Origin: Bacteroidetes bacterium UBA4414
GTDB taxonomy: Bacteria; Bacteroidota; Bacteroidia; Chitinophagales; Chitinophagaceae
Assembly: GCA_002389765.1 (NCBI GenBank)
Contig: DGQM01000011.1
Span: 11,472 to 75,471, forward strand
Direction: 5' to 3'
Length of the DNA: 64,000 bases
Both the position numbers and the translations under genes were made by a program. The notes beneath the pieces are model-generated. The model searched no databases. It saw only the letters and a program-made list of their open reading frames with translations, and had not been told where the DNA came from. Below, in pieces: positions 49,578 to 58,132 of this stretch. Each line of letters begins with the position of its first letter. Within the stretch, counting starts at the first letter, position 1.

Positions 49578-50021
49578 ATGATACCCGCAGATTTTTCAAA
49601 CATACAATTACAGCTTCGCAAACAGGAAGGCAAAACACAGGTGTACGACTCCATCCGCCGCAAGTGGATAATACTGACACCCGAAGAGCATGTGCGCCAG
49701 TACCTGTTGCAATACCTGATGCAACATCTGCAATACCCTGCATCGCTGATAGCCGTAGAAAAACAACTGATACTGGGCAGCCTCACCAAACGCTTTGATA
49801 TTGTAGTATATAACCGCGACCACAAACCGTGGCTGCTGGCAGAGTGCAAAGCACCTGATGTAATGATAACCGAAGCCACCCTGAACCAATTGCTGCAATA
49901 CCACAACACACTGCAATGCCGCTACTGGCTGCTATGCAACGGGCATCAGCTGTATTGTGCCGATGCGGGAGATATCAGTAATATAAAATGGTTAGAGGCC
50001 CTGCCTGCCTACAATTGCTGA
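49578..50021 (+). CDS. Orphan HSDR_N-domain protein
   Basis: 147 residues. 'PEEHVRQYLLQYLMQHLQYP', 'VEKQLILGSLTKRFDIVVYN' and 'WLLAECKAP' are the blocks of the N-terminal nuclease domain of type I restriction subunit R (PD-(D/E)xK: D of RFDIVVY, E and K of AECK). No helicase part, methylase or specificity gene is nearby, so it is a free-standing nuclease-like protein, a form common in Bacteroidetes. Its last 30 bp overlap the end of the CtpA gene on the other strand. Confidence 0.88.
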   Translation: MIPADFSNIQLQLRKQEGKTQVYDSIRRKWIILTPEEHVRQYLLQYLMQHLQYPASLIAVEKQLILGSLTKRFDIVVYNRDHKPWLLAECKAPDVMITEATLNQLLQYHNTLQCRYWLLCNGHQLYCADAGDISNIKWLEALPAYNC

Positions 50022-51644
50022 GTAGCGGGCGCTGTTCATTGTTTCCACCGCTTTGCGTATCACAGCATCATCCCATGTGGTGATGGAATAATAACCATTG
50101 CTGCGGAATAGTATGCGCGCCAGTTGTGCCTTCAGTTGCAGGCGGAAGTAATCCTGATTGGTCTTGGCACGCAACACACGCTCTACCGCGCGGCGGAAGG
50201 TCGGGTCTTGCATCTTCAGGAAGCCTGCCACCAGTTCATCACCATTATACTTGGTGCTGAAGTCTGCAATGGTTTTGTATTGCAGCAGTTGTGCGCGGTA
50301 GTGCATATAGTAGTTCCACACCGTGCGGCGTGCATCTTCGCTATACAGCATATTGGTAAGCCCCGGTGTAAGCCTTGCCGTATCATAAGGCACAAACACA
50401 TCGGGCTTGATGCCACCGCCACCATACACCAAACGTTTATTGGCAGTGTAGTAGCGTGCAGTATCGTCTGTTATGATGCTGTCGTTACCCTTCAGCACAT
50501 CATTCTCAAATCGCTTGATGAAGTCTTCATCATACGCATCTCGCCCGTTTTTGTAAGAACGTTGTATGCAGCGTCCCGATGGTATGTAGTATTTCGCAAC
50601 CGTAAGGCGTAGTGCTGCGCCGTCGTCCAGGTCGTACTGTTCCTGCACAAGCCCTTTGCCATAAGAGCGGCGCCCAATGATGATACCCCTGTCATAATCC
50701 TGCACAGCCCCTGAAAGTATCTCGCTGGCAGATGCAGAACCTTCATCTATCAATATGGCTATCTTCCCTTTTTCAAATCCGTTCAGCCCTTCTGTTTTAT
50801 AATCGATGCGTTTGCTATGCAGGCCTTTGGTATATACTATCAGCTTGTCGCCTTCCAGCAGTTCGTCGGCTATCAGTTGCGCTGCTTCCAGATATCCGCC
50901 GGGGTTTTGGCGCAGGTCTATTACCAACTGCTCCATGCCGCTTGCTTTCAGCCCTTTCAGTGCACGTGCAAACTCTTCGTGCGTGGTAGCGCTGAAGCGG
51001 TTTATTTTTATGTAGCCCGTCTTTGTATCCAGCATTATGTTGGCATCCACACTTACCACAGGTATTTCGCCTCGGGCAATTGTTAGCTGTTTCATGGCAT
51101 TGCTCACAGGGTCTTTCAGCGTCACGCTTACTTTACTGTTCAGCCTGCCTTTCAGCATTTTTATCACATTGTCGCTCGGTATCTGCCTGCCTGCTATTAT
51201 GCTATCGCCTACTTTTACAATCTTATCGCCTGTTACCACACCGGCCTTGTCTGCAGGACCACCGGGTATTACAGACGTTACATTCATCGTATCGTCAAAT
51301 ATGAAAAACTCTACACCTATGCCGTAGAAACTACCTTCCAAATCTTCATTTACTTCTGCCAGTTCATCGGCTGGTATGTAGGATGTGTGGGGGTCCAGAT
51401 CGCTCAGTATGCCCTCTATGGCACCTTTATATAATTCATCGGTCTTTACAGAATCAACATATTTTTCGTTGATGAGGTCTATTATCTGCTCCAGCCTGTC
51501 GTTTCGTTGCATCACGGCCTGTATATCGCGCTTGCCACGCAGTGTATCGCGCAGATTGAAGCCCAAAGCCATACCGCCTACCATTACTACCGAAAAAAAC
51601 AGGGGTGTCCAAACCTTGAAACCACCCGATTGCTTGCCGTCCAT
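49992..51644 (-). CDS. C-terminal processing peptidase, S41 family
   Basis: 550 residues. N-terminal membrane anchor or signal (about 10-28), PDZ domain ('GIGVEFFIFDDTMNVTSVIP', 'PADKAGVVTGDKIVKVGD'), and an S41 protease core with the catalytic Ser in 'DEGSASASEIL' and Lys in 'SYGKGLVQ'. It degrades or trims proteins in the periplasm (tail-specific/CtpA type). Length and C-terminal extension (about 390-550) fit Bacteroidetes CtpA. It overlaps the HSDR_N gene by 30 bp, tail to tail. Confidence 0.95.
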   Translation of the reverse strand: MDGKQSGGFKVWTPLFFSVVMVGGMALGFNLRDTLRGKRDIQAVMQRNDRLEQIIDLINEKYVDSVKTDELYKGAIEGILSDLDPHTSYIPADELAEVNEDLEGSFYGIGVEFFIFDDTMNVTSVIPGGPADKAGVVTGDKIVKVGDSIIAGRQIPSDNVIKMLKGRLNSKVSVTLKDPVSNAMKQLTIARGEIPVVSVDANIMLDTKTGYIKINRFSATTHEEFARALKGLKASGMEQLVIDLRQNPGGYLEAAQLIADELLEGDKLIVYTKGLHSKRIDYKTEGLNGFEKGKIAILIDEGSASASEILSGAVQDYDRGIIIGRRSYGKGLVQEQYDLDDGAALRLTVAKYYIPSGRCIQRSYKNGRDAYDEDFIKRFENDVLKGNDSIITDDTARYYTANKRLVYGGGGIKPDVFVPYDTARLTPGLTNMLYSEDARRTVWNYYMHYRAQLLQYKTIADFSTKYNGDELVAGFLKMQDPTFRRAVERVLRAKTNQDYFRLQLKAQLARILFRSNGYYSITTWDDAVIRKAVETMNSARYSAIVGRQGL

Positions 51645-51778
51645 TTATAAAAAGATGGGCAAAGTTAGGCGCATTTAACGATTAAATAATAAACTTATTT
51701 GATGGTCATATTCAATTAACAAAACACTATTAGGAAAATGCTGCCGCATACTGCATTTTTGTAGTCAAATATCCCGTT

Positions 51779-52630
51779 ATGGCATCCATACTCCTTGTAG
51801 AAAGCGGCTCAACAAAAACTGACTGGTGTCTGCTGGCAAAAGGCAAAAAGCCCGTACACTTCAGCACAGGCGGCATCAACCCGCATTTGCAAAGCAAAGA
51901 TGCCATAGTGCAACTGCTGCAAACAGAGCTGGCATGGAATCCTAAAAAGCACCATGCAGATGCCATAGCCTACTATGGCGCGGGGGCAGGCAGCACTGCC
52001 AAGCAAAAAGAGATGGCAGCCATCCTCAAAAAACACTTCGGCATTAAGGATGTAGAGGTGCATGGTGATATGATGGCGGCGGCACGCGCCCTGTGCGGCG
52101 ATAACAAGGGTATGGTGAGCATACTGGGCACAGGCAGCAATTGCTGCTATTACAACGGTAAAAAGATAGCCGAACAAAAGCCATCGCTTGGCTTTATAGC
52201 CGGCGATGAAGGCAGTGGCAACTATATGGGCAAGCGCGTACTGCAATACTATGCCTACAATACTTTTGATGCAGAACTGAAACTGGCTTTCGAGCAATTG
52301 TTTGGCAACGATGTGCAGGCACTGATAAACAGGCTGTATAGCGAGCCTTTCCCCAACCGCTACCTGGCAGGCTTTGTGCAACTATTGGTAAATACCCGCG
52401 GCCACTACATGACCGAAAACATTATTGAAGACTGCATCAACGATTTCTTTCATCATCATATTCTCAAGTATCGCAATAGCTGGAAGTTGCCGCTATACTT
52501 TACAGGCAGCGTGTCCCACCTTTTCAGCGATGTAATAGAAAGCCTGTGCAACCAATACGAACTGGAACTGGGTACGATTGCCAAAAGCCCGATGGATGGA
52601 TTGATTGCTTATCATAAGAAGCAATTGTAA
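51779..52630 (+). CDS. N-acetylglucosamine-kinase-like protein (BadF/BadG family)
   Basis: 283 residues. Actin-like ATPase fold: 'LLVESGSTKTDWCLL' (phosphate 1, with D), 'SILGTGSNCCYYNG' (phosphate 2) and 'AGDEGSGNYMGKRVL'. This matches the N-acetylglucosamine kinase branch of the BadF/BadG/BcrA/BcrD family found in Bacteroidetes, which recycles cell-wall amino sugars. It stands alone, back to back with the CtpA gene. Confidence 0.9.
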   Translation: MASILLVESGSTKTDWCLLAKGKKPVHFSTGGINPHLQSKDAIVQLLQTELAWNPKKHHADAIAYYGAGAGSTAKQKEMAAILKKHFGIKDVEVHGDMMAAARALCGDNKGMVSILGTGSNCCYYNGKKIAEQKPSLGFIAGDEGSGNYMGKRVLQYYAYNTFDAELKLAFEQLFGNDVQALINRLYSEPFPNRYLAGFVQLLVNTRGHYMTENIIEDCINDFFHHHILKYRNSWKLPLYFTGSVSHLFSDVIESLCNQYELELGTIAKSPMDGLIAYHKKQL

Positions 52631-52713
52631 TACAATTCCCTTTTACAATTTTCTTACAAAACCCGCTAAGGGTGGCTATACCTTTTGTCGTCTTTCTGTT
52701 ATAAAACCATTTT

Positions 52714-53475
52714 ATGAGAAAGACATTACTCCTCACCACCATTGCTGCGGCATTGGCAAGCAGCGCATCTGCACAAATCAAGTATCACGATATCAACCCC
52801 GATACCACTATCAGTACTTGGGATATGGTAACCATTGCCCCTATTGTAAAACTACCCGGCTATGGCACCAGCAATGCCATAGATATATGGTGGCACCCTG
52901 TACCGGAGGTTGTGGTAAACGCATGGAACGATTGCGAAGTATTGTATGATGCAAGCGGCACCTACCCTGCTATGCTGAAAGCAGGTGATAGCATCAGCGC
53001 AAGCGGTACATGGAAGAAACCAGGCTACGACCCGCTAAACAAAGCAGGTGTGGGCAACTGGACAACCAATGCTACCGATAAATATCTGGGCATCCGCGCC
53101 AAAAACAATGGTGTGTGGAACTATGCATGGCTTAAGATGACAGTAGCCAACGCAGCGGCCTCATTTACCGTAAAGGAATACGCTGCGGAAACATCGGGCA
53201 AGAAAATAATTGCAGGCAACAAAACAAGCACTACAATACAATACATACCTACAGCATATAAATTGGATATCACTACCGCTACGGGCACACTGCAAATAGC
53301 AGGTATGGAAGGTGATAATAATATTACGCTTACAGACATCAACGGGCACATTGTTTACAATGCAACTACTACATCAGGCAACCACAACATCAACACACAA
53401 CAGCTTAGCAAAGCAGTATACATACTACGCATCAGCAACGGTGAAAAACAAAAAGCCGTAAAGGTGCAACTTTGA
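52714..53475 (+). CDS. T9SS-sorted secreted protein
   Basis: 253 residues. Signal peptide MRKTLLLTTIAAALASSASAQ. The mature N-terminal domain (about 22-170) contains 'SNAIDIWWHPVPEVVVNAWN' and 'WNYAWLKMTV', a small beta domain of unknown family. The C-terminal ~70 residues (LDITTATGTLQIAGMEGDN ... NGEKQKAVKVQL) resemble a T9SS type A signal with an atypical start: it lacks the usual 'YPNP'. A strong terminator follows. Confidence 0.8.
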   Translation: MRKTLLLTTIAAALASSASAQIKYHDINPDTTISTWDMVTIAPIVKLPGYGTSNAIDIWWHPVPEVVVNAWNDCEVLYDASGTYPAMLKAGDSISASGTWKKPGYDPLNKAGVGNWTTNATDKYLGIRAKNNGVWNYAWLKMTVANAAASFTVKEYAAETSGKKIIAGNKTSTTIQYIPTAYKLDITTATGTLQIAGMEGDNNITLTDINGHIVYNATTTSGNHNINTQQLSKAVYILRISNGEKQKAVKVQL

Positions 53476-53495
53476 TTTCTTCTTAATTAAAAATA

Positions 53496-53525
53496 AAAAC
53501 GGCATTGTGTCTACAATGCCGTTTT
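53496..53525. terminator. Bidirectional terminator
   Basis: A perfect 13-bp stem (53496-53508 with 53513-53525, AAAACGGCATTGT and complement), between convergent genes. Confidence 0.9.
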
Positions 53526-53597
53526 ACCCCTCCGTATCGATATTTTTTGCCCGTTATTTCGATACAATCATCCTCAAACTTTGCCCGTTTTAGCTAT

Positions 53598-54026
53598 TTA
53601 TTTTACAAAATGTAAAGTCTCTGTTCCACTCTTACTATCGCCGCTCAGCTTTATTTCAGTGTCTGTTTTACTATCTATCACCCAATCATCGGCCAGCTCC
53701 AGTACCTTTTCGTCCGTAGTATTAAATGTCAACACCATTTTCTGTTTGCCGTCATCACTTATCTGGCTCCATGTGCCACTGATAGTTTGTCCGTTGCGGA
53801 TAACAGTGATTGTATTGTTGCTGTTAAATTCAAAGGTATTACCACTATAGTCGCTGGTTTCTTCTTTTGTTTTATCGTAGTAATAACTGATACGCCATTT
53901 GCCGCTTGCTACACTTGTGTTTGATGATGGTGTTACATTATTACTGTCATCATTCTTATCGCAGCTGCTGCTTGTCAGTGTTGTAAACAGTATCAGTGCA
54001 GCTATGGGTGCTATCAATTTCTTCAT
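53598..54026 (-). CDS. Lipocalin-like lipoprotein
   Basis: 142 residues from the ATG at 54026; a longer frame to 54197 precedes the lipoprotein signal (MKKLIAPIAALILFTTLTSS, then SCDKND). 'GKWRISYYYDKTKEETSDYS', 'FEFNSNNTITVIRNGQTISG' and 'LADDWVIDSKTDTEIKLSGD' give the strand pattern of the Bacteroidetes lipocalin-like family. Probably anchored at the outer membrane. Ligand unknown. Confidence 0.85.
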   Translation of the reverse strand: MKKLIAPIAALILFTTLTSSSCDKNDDSNNVTPSSNTSVASGKWRISYYYDKTKEETSDYSGNTFEFNSNNTITVIRNGQTISGTWSQISDDGKQKMVLTFNTTDEKVLELADDWVIDSKTDTEIKLSGDSKSGTETLHFVK

Positions 54027-54167
54027 TGTTTTCGTAGTTAATGATGTAAAACTATCCCATCGTTTTTTTAGCACAAAACTATACACATTCATCTGGGAAA
54101 TAGAACAAATGAAACGGTATAAAAGCAGATGAAGCGGAAATATCCCCGACGAATCGGGCATAAAAAA

Positions 54168-54197
54168 ATGTTGCCGAAACAGGAGCTTCGGCAACAT
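54168..54197 (-). terminator. Terminator of the 1254-residue gene
   Basis: An 11-bp stem (54168-54178 with 54187-54197, ATGTTGCCGAA/TTCGGCAACAT) with a T run on the minus strand. Confidence 0.85.
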
Positions 54198-54218
54198 AGG
54201 TAAACACTCAATAAAGGT

Positions 54219-57200
54219 TTATTGCACTACACTAAATCGCATATTGCCGACATTACCCTCTTCGTCATGTATGCGAAGCATATAAACACCGCCCGGCATA
54301 TTGGTTGTTTGTACCTGATACTGCACCTGCCCGTTAACAGGTTTTAGTTGTGTACGGTACACCGTTCTGCCTACGGCATCTGTAATATCTATATGAAGTA
54401 TAGCAGCATCGCTATATCCTTTCAATGTAAATGTTCCGTTATTCGGGTTTGGATATAGCTTCCAATCCGTCATATCTATCGTACCTACTTCCAGCTGTAG
54501 ATTCTTACCGATTGTAATAACATTACTTACAGCCGTATCAGGTTCTGCACAAGTCAGGTCGCTCAGCATCCACAGTTGTATCTGGTCGCCTGTTTTTATA
54601 TCCTGATCTACCACTGCAATATACACCGGTGTTCTGCCGGCCAATACTACTTGTCCGTTTTTCATCCAACGATAAGTAGGCACATTGCCCATGTTGGTAT
54701 TTTTTGCAGAGAAGGTAATAGCTGTACCCGTTGGCACACTGCTACCCGGATTAGCTTTTATAGTAACCGTAGGAGGCAGATTGCCCGATGCATTGATTGT
54801 GAATATATTGCTGGTATCCAATGGCTTAGTAAGGCAATACCAGTCTGCAGTGTATATGCAGTATATCACATCACCTGTCACCAATGAATTGCTTTGCCAT
54901 TTGAATGACGTTGCGCCCGGCACAGGCATACCATTTTTATACCATTGATATGTAGGCGCTGTACCACCACCGGTAGCCGTAGCCGTAAAGTCTACCATAT
55001 CGCCCAAGCAGATATTAGCACCCGGATAAGCGGCTACAACCACATTAGGCGTCAGGGTTTGATAAACAGAAACCAATGTACTGTCATTTGTACTACACCT
55101 GCCCAGCCCTGCTGTTACTTTGTAGTAACCCGACATTGCCGTTGTAGCCGGAGACCTGTTAACAATCTGCCCTGTAGTAGAGAAGTTGCCAGGGCCTTGC
55201 CATGTATAGGTAACACCACTTGTCATACTGTAAGTGCTCATCGCAATTACATTGCCCACACAGAATTTGCCACCACCACTTATTACCGGAGGCACAGGTA
55301 GGCTGTCTACAACCGCCTTAAAGCTATCTGTAGAAGAGCATCCATTGAGCGTAGCCGTTACTATATATGTACCACTAACATTGGTTGTAGCATTTACTAT
55401 AGTTTCGTTGCCACTGGTACTTGTAAATAAATGCGGTCCTGTCCATAAATAAGAAACACCGGGGGTGCTGCTGTAGCCGGAGAACGCCAATGTACTACCA
55501 CTGCACAACGGCGAGTTGTGAGTAATTGTAGGCGTATCTGGCAGTATTCTGATTGTAATATTATTCATATTAACATATCCAACACCGGCAGGTGCTGTAT
55601 ATGCCATACGTATACGGTAAGCTGTACCGGGAGGCGTAGTGAGTGGTATTTTCAACTTCATGGTACCGGGAAGCGGCGTTGCAACACTGCCCAGTGTAGT
55701 GTATACACCAAAGCTACCGAATGGATCGGACAGCTGCACAGAAAATGTATTGGTAGGAAGGAATGGATTTGTAATGCCATAGGTAACAGTCATTGTATCG
55801 CCCTGACAAAAAACCAGGGGGCTTACAGTGGCTACATATGCCGAGGTATCTGCCTTAAACTTACACAAATACGCATCCTGTGCACCTGCCAGCGACAGTT
55901 GATACCCACCCATACTGGATATTGCGTTGGTGCTGCTGGTATTACCTGCTATAAACAAATCGCCCGTACGGCTGTATGCAATACCAAAACAGTTGTCAGC
56001 ATCAGTACCACCCAGGTATGATACCCAAGTACGCGAACCGCCGGGACCAAAGATGGCAATAAATGCATCACTATTGCCACCAAAAGCCGGCTGATATGCA
56101 CCGGGTGTAGACAAGCCGATACTACCGGTGGTACCACTGAAACACACGTTATTATTGGCATCTATATCAATATCCGCGGTATTATCTGGGGCGATGCCAC
56201 CAAAATAAGTACCCCACAGCAATGTGCCGGTAGGATCAAATTTTGCAAGATAAGCATCAGAAGGACCTGAACCTGCTATATTAGGCTGAAAGCTGCCTGA
56301 TGTTGATATGCCTGTAGTGCTGAATGTTGAACCTGCGATGTATACATTGTTCGCATTATCGCAAGCCAAGCCGATGCTACCATCATCATCAGAACCGCCG
56401 TAGTATGTACCCCACTGCCTTACTCCTGATGAATTGAACTTTGCCATAAAAACATCCTTAGCTCCTGCCAGTGTTGACTGATGGGTACCGCTGGTCGCAA
56501 TACCTGAAACACTCTCCGTAGTACCTGTGGCATATACGTTGCCGCTTAAATCGGTACTGACTTTTACTATTTTATCCGGGGATACTCCACCGTAATAGGT
56601 AGACCATTGCAACACACCTGCCGGAGAGAACTGTGCCAGATAACCATCATCTGCACCTGCAATAGCCACCTGATGTGCGCCACTTGTGCTGATGCCCGAT
56701 GCACTACTTGTTATACCACACAGGTATATAACATTATTAGCTTTGTCCCATGTTACACCTACCATGTAGTCGTCGTAGGATACCGCACCCGACTCGTTGC
56801 CACTACCACCAAAATAGGTAGCCCATATCCTTGTACCGTCATTTTTAAACTTTACCAGATAGGCATCGCTACCCCCACCTAATGTAGTTTGATAAGCACC
56901 CGAACTGGCCATACCAGTGTTTGTAGTAGTAACGCCTGCCACATAAGCATTGCCCAGTGTATCTGCACTTACATAAAAGAAATTATCATTACCGCTACCA
57001 CCGTAATACGTACACCACAACAGCATGCCATCTACATCAAACATTGCCAGAAAAGCATCTCTGTTGCCTACATACGTAGTTTTGTATGCACCAACAGTAG
57101 CCAAACCAAAACTACTATATGTGTATCCAGACAGGTATGTGCTACCCGCAGTATCTGCAGACACGCTGAATGCTGCTTCAACATCCGAAGAGCCGAAATA

Positions 57201-57983
57201 AGTACTCCATGCAATGGAAGGATCTATCACCAATGCACTGCCACTCTTATAATCTGAAATAGTAAAACTCAGCACATTACCATTCAATGTATAATTGCTC
57301 TTAACCTTTTCTTTAGTTTCAGCATAATAAGTATACGGTGCATCTTCTGTAATAACACCCATTGCAGTCTTTACCAGCAATTTTCCGTTTTTCAGTTGCA
57401 AGCTTTCCTGTCCTGCATACTTAATTTTAATATCAGTGGGGTTACCACCTGCATTTACAACAAAGTCGTATTTGATAGACTGATTGCCACCATCGTTACT
57501 TACATATAGCACCCAATCTATGGCAGGATAAATATCTTTATAAACTATACGCTTATAGCTTCTGGCAGTTGCCCCATTAGGGCCATACGTCGGGCCATAA
57601 AATATTTCTTTGTATTCTTGTTGTTCTTGAGTTGTAGCAATAGCTGCCTCATTAGCACCAATCAATTGCACATCCAACCTGTAAGCCTGAATAGGAAATT
57701 CGCTTTTTGCTTTTTGTGCTTCGGTCTGTGGTATCGACTTCACCCATTGGTATTCAATTTTACCGGGCGCTATGTACATACTAACACTCTTCGAATTGAG
57801 CATAAAGTCAACATCACTTCGCCTGTTACCATGCTGATCGTGTACCTGACCTATATTTTCAGTAAAAACCAGTCTTGATTTGGTGAATGCCTCTGCCTTG
57901 CCGCGCGCTATTGCCTGTGTATGCCACAAAAGCATACAACATATAATTACGGCTATTTGCTGTAAGAGTATACGGTGTTTCAT
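54219..57983 (-). CDS. Large SBBP-repeat and Ig-like T9SS protein
   Basis: 1254 residues. Signal peptide (about 1-27), an N-terminal domain (30-250, 'DVDFMLNSKSVSMYIAPGKI') of the type often found before SBBP repeats, then seven beta-propeller repeats (255-730) of the form 'WSTYYGGSGxD...GxTxSxxGIxTxGAxQ...DAxLxKF', several Ig/PKD-like domains (about 730-1160, 'SPLCSGSTLAFSGY', 'YTWQGPGNFSTTG') and a T9SS sorting domain (LYPNPNNGTFTLKG). A surface-exposed adhesin or matrix protein is likely. It is the last of a run of minus-strand T9SS genes. Confidence 0.9.
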   Translation of the reverse strand: MKHRILLQQIAVIICCMLLWHTQAIARGKAEAFTKSRLVFTENIGQVHDQHGNRRSDVDFMLNSKSVSMYIAPGKIEYQWVKSIPQTEAQKAKSEFPIQAYRLDVQLIGANEAAIATTQEQQEYKEIFYGPTYGPNGATARSYKRIVYKDIYPAIDWVLYVSNDGGNQSIKYDFVVNAGGNPTDIKIKYAGQESLQLKNGKLLVKTAMGVITEDAPYTYYAETKEKVKSNYTLNGNVLSFTISDYKSGSALVIDPSIAWSTYFGSSDVEAAFSVSADTAGSTYLSGYTYSSFGLATVGAYKTTYVGNRDAFLAMFDVDGMLLWCTYYGGSGNDNFFYVSADTLGNAYVAGVTTTNTGMASSGAYQTTLGGGSDAYLVKFKNDGTRIWATYFGGSGNESGAVSYDDYMVGVTWDKANNVIYLCGITSSASGISTSGAHQVAIAGADDGYLAQFSPAGVLQWSTYYGGVSPDKIVKVSTDLSGNVYATGTTESVSGIATSGTHQSTLAGAKDVFMAKFNSSGVRQWGTYYGGSDDDGSIGLACDNANNVYIAGSTFSTTGISTSGSFQPNIAGSGPSDAYLAKFDPTGTLLWGTYFGGIAPDNTADIDIDANNNVCFSGTTGSIGLSTPGAYQPAFGGNSDAFIAIFGPGGSRTWVSYLGGTDADNCFGIAYSRTGDLFIAGNTSSTNAISSMGGYQLSLAGAQDAYLCKFKADTSAYVATVSPLVFCQGDTMTVTYGITNPFLPTNTFSVQLSDPFGSFGVYTTLGSVATPLPGTMKLKIPLTTPPGTAYRIRMAYTAPAGVGYVNMNNITIRILPDTPTITHNSPLCSGSTLAFSGYSSTPGVSYLWTGPHLFTSTSGNETIVNATTNVSGTYIVTATLNGCSSTDSFKAVVDSLPVPPVISGGGKFCVGNVIAMSTYSMTSGVTYTWQGPGNFSTTGQIVNRSPATTAMSGYYKVTAGLGRCSTNDSTLVSVYQTLTPNVVVAAYPGANICLGDMVDFTATATGGGTAPTYQWYKNGMPVPGATSFKWQSNSLVTGDVIYCIYTADWYCLTKPLDTSNIFTINASGNLPPTVTIKANPGSSVPTGTAITFSAKNTNMGNVPTYRWMKNGQVVLAGRTPVYIAVVDQDIKTGDQIQLWMLSDLTCAEPDTAVSNVITIGKNLQLEVGTIDMTDWKLYPNPNNGTFTLKGYSDAAILHIDITDAVGRTVYRTQLKPVNGQVQYQVQTTNMPGGVYMLRIHDEEGNVGNMRFSVVQ

Positions 57984-58132
57984 TATTAGTGTAATGCAGT
58001 ATTATTGTATCTTATAAAAATACTATATTATATAGAGATTAATAGGCTGGCGGCTTATTTTAATGGGATATTAATACTAATACATTGAAAATAAATTAAA
58101 TTAAAATGAACTGATAATCATACATATGCAAA

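Noticed and set aside
49578..50021. Type I restriction-modification system
   Set aside because: Only the HSDR_N nuclease part exists; no helicase, methylase or specificity gene is nearby.
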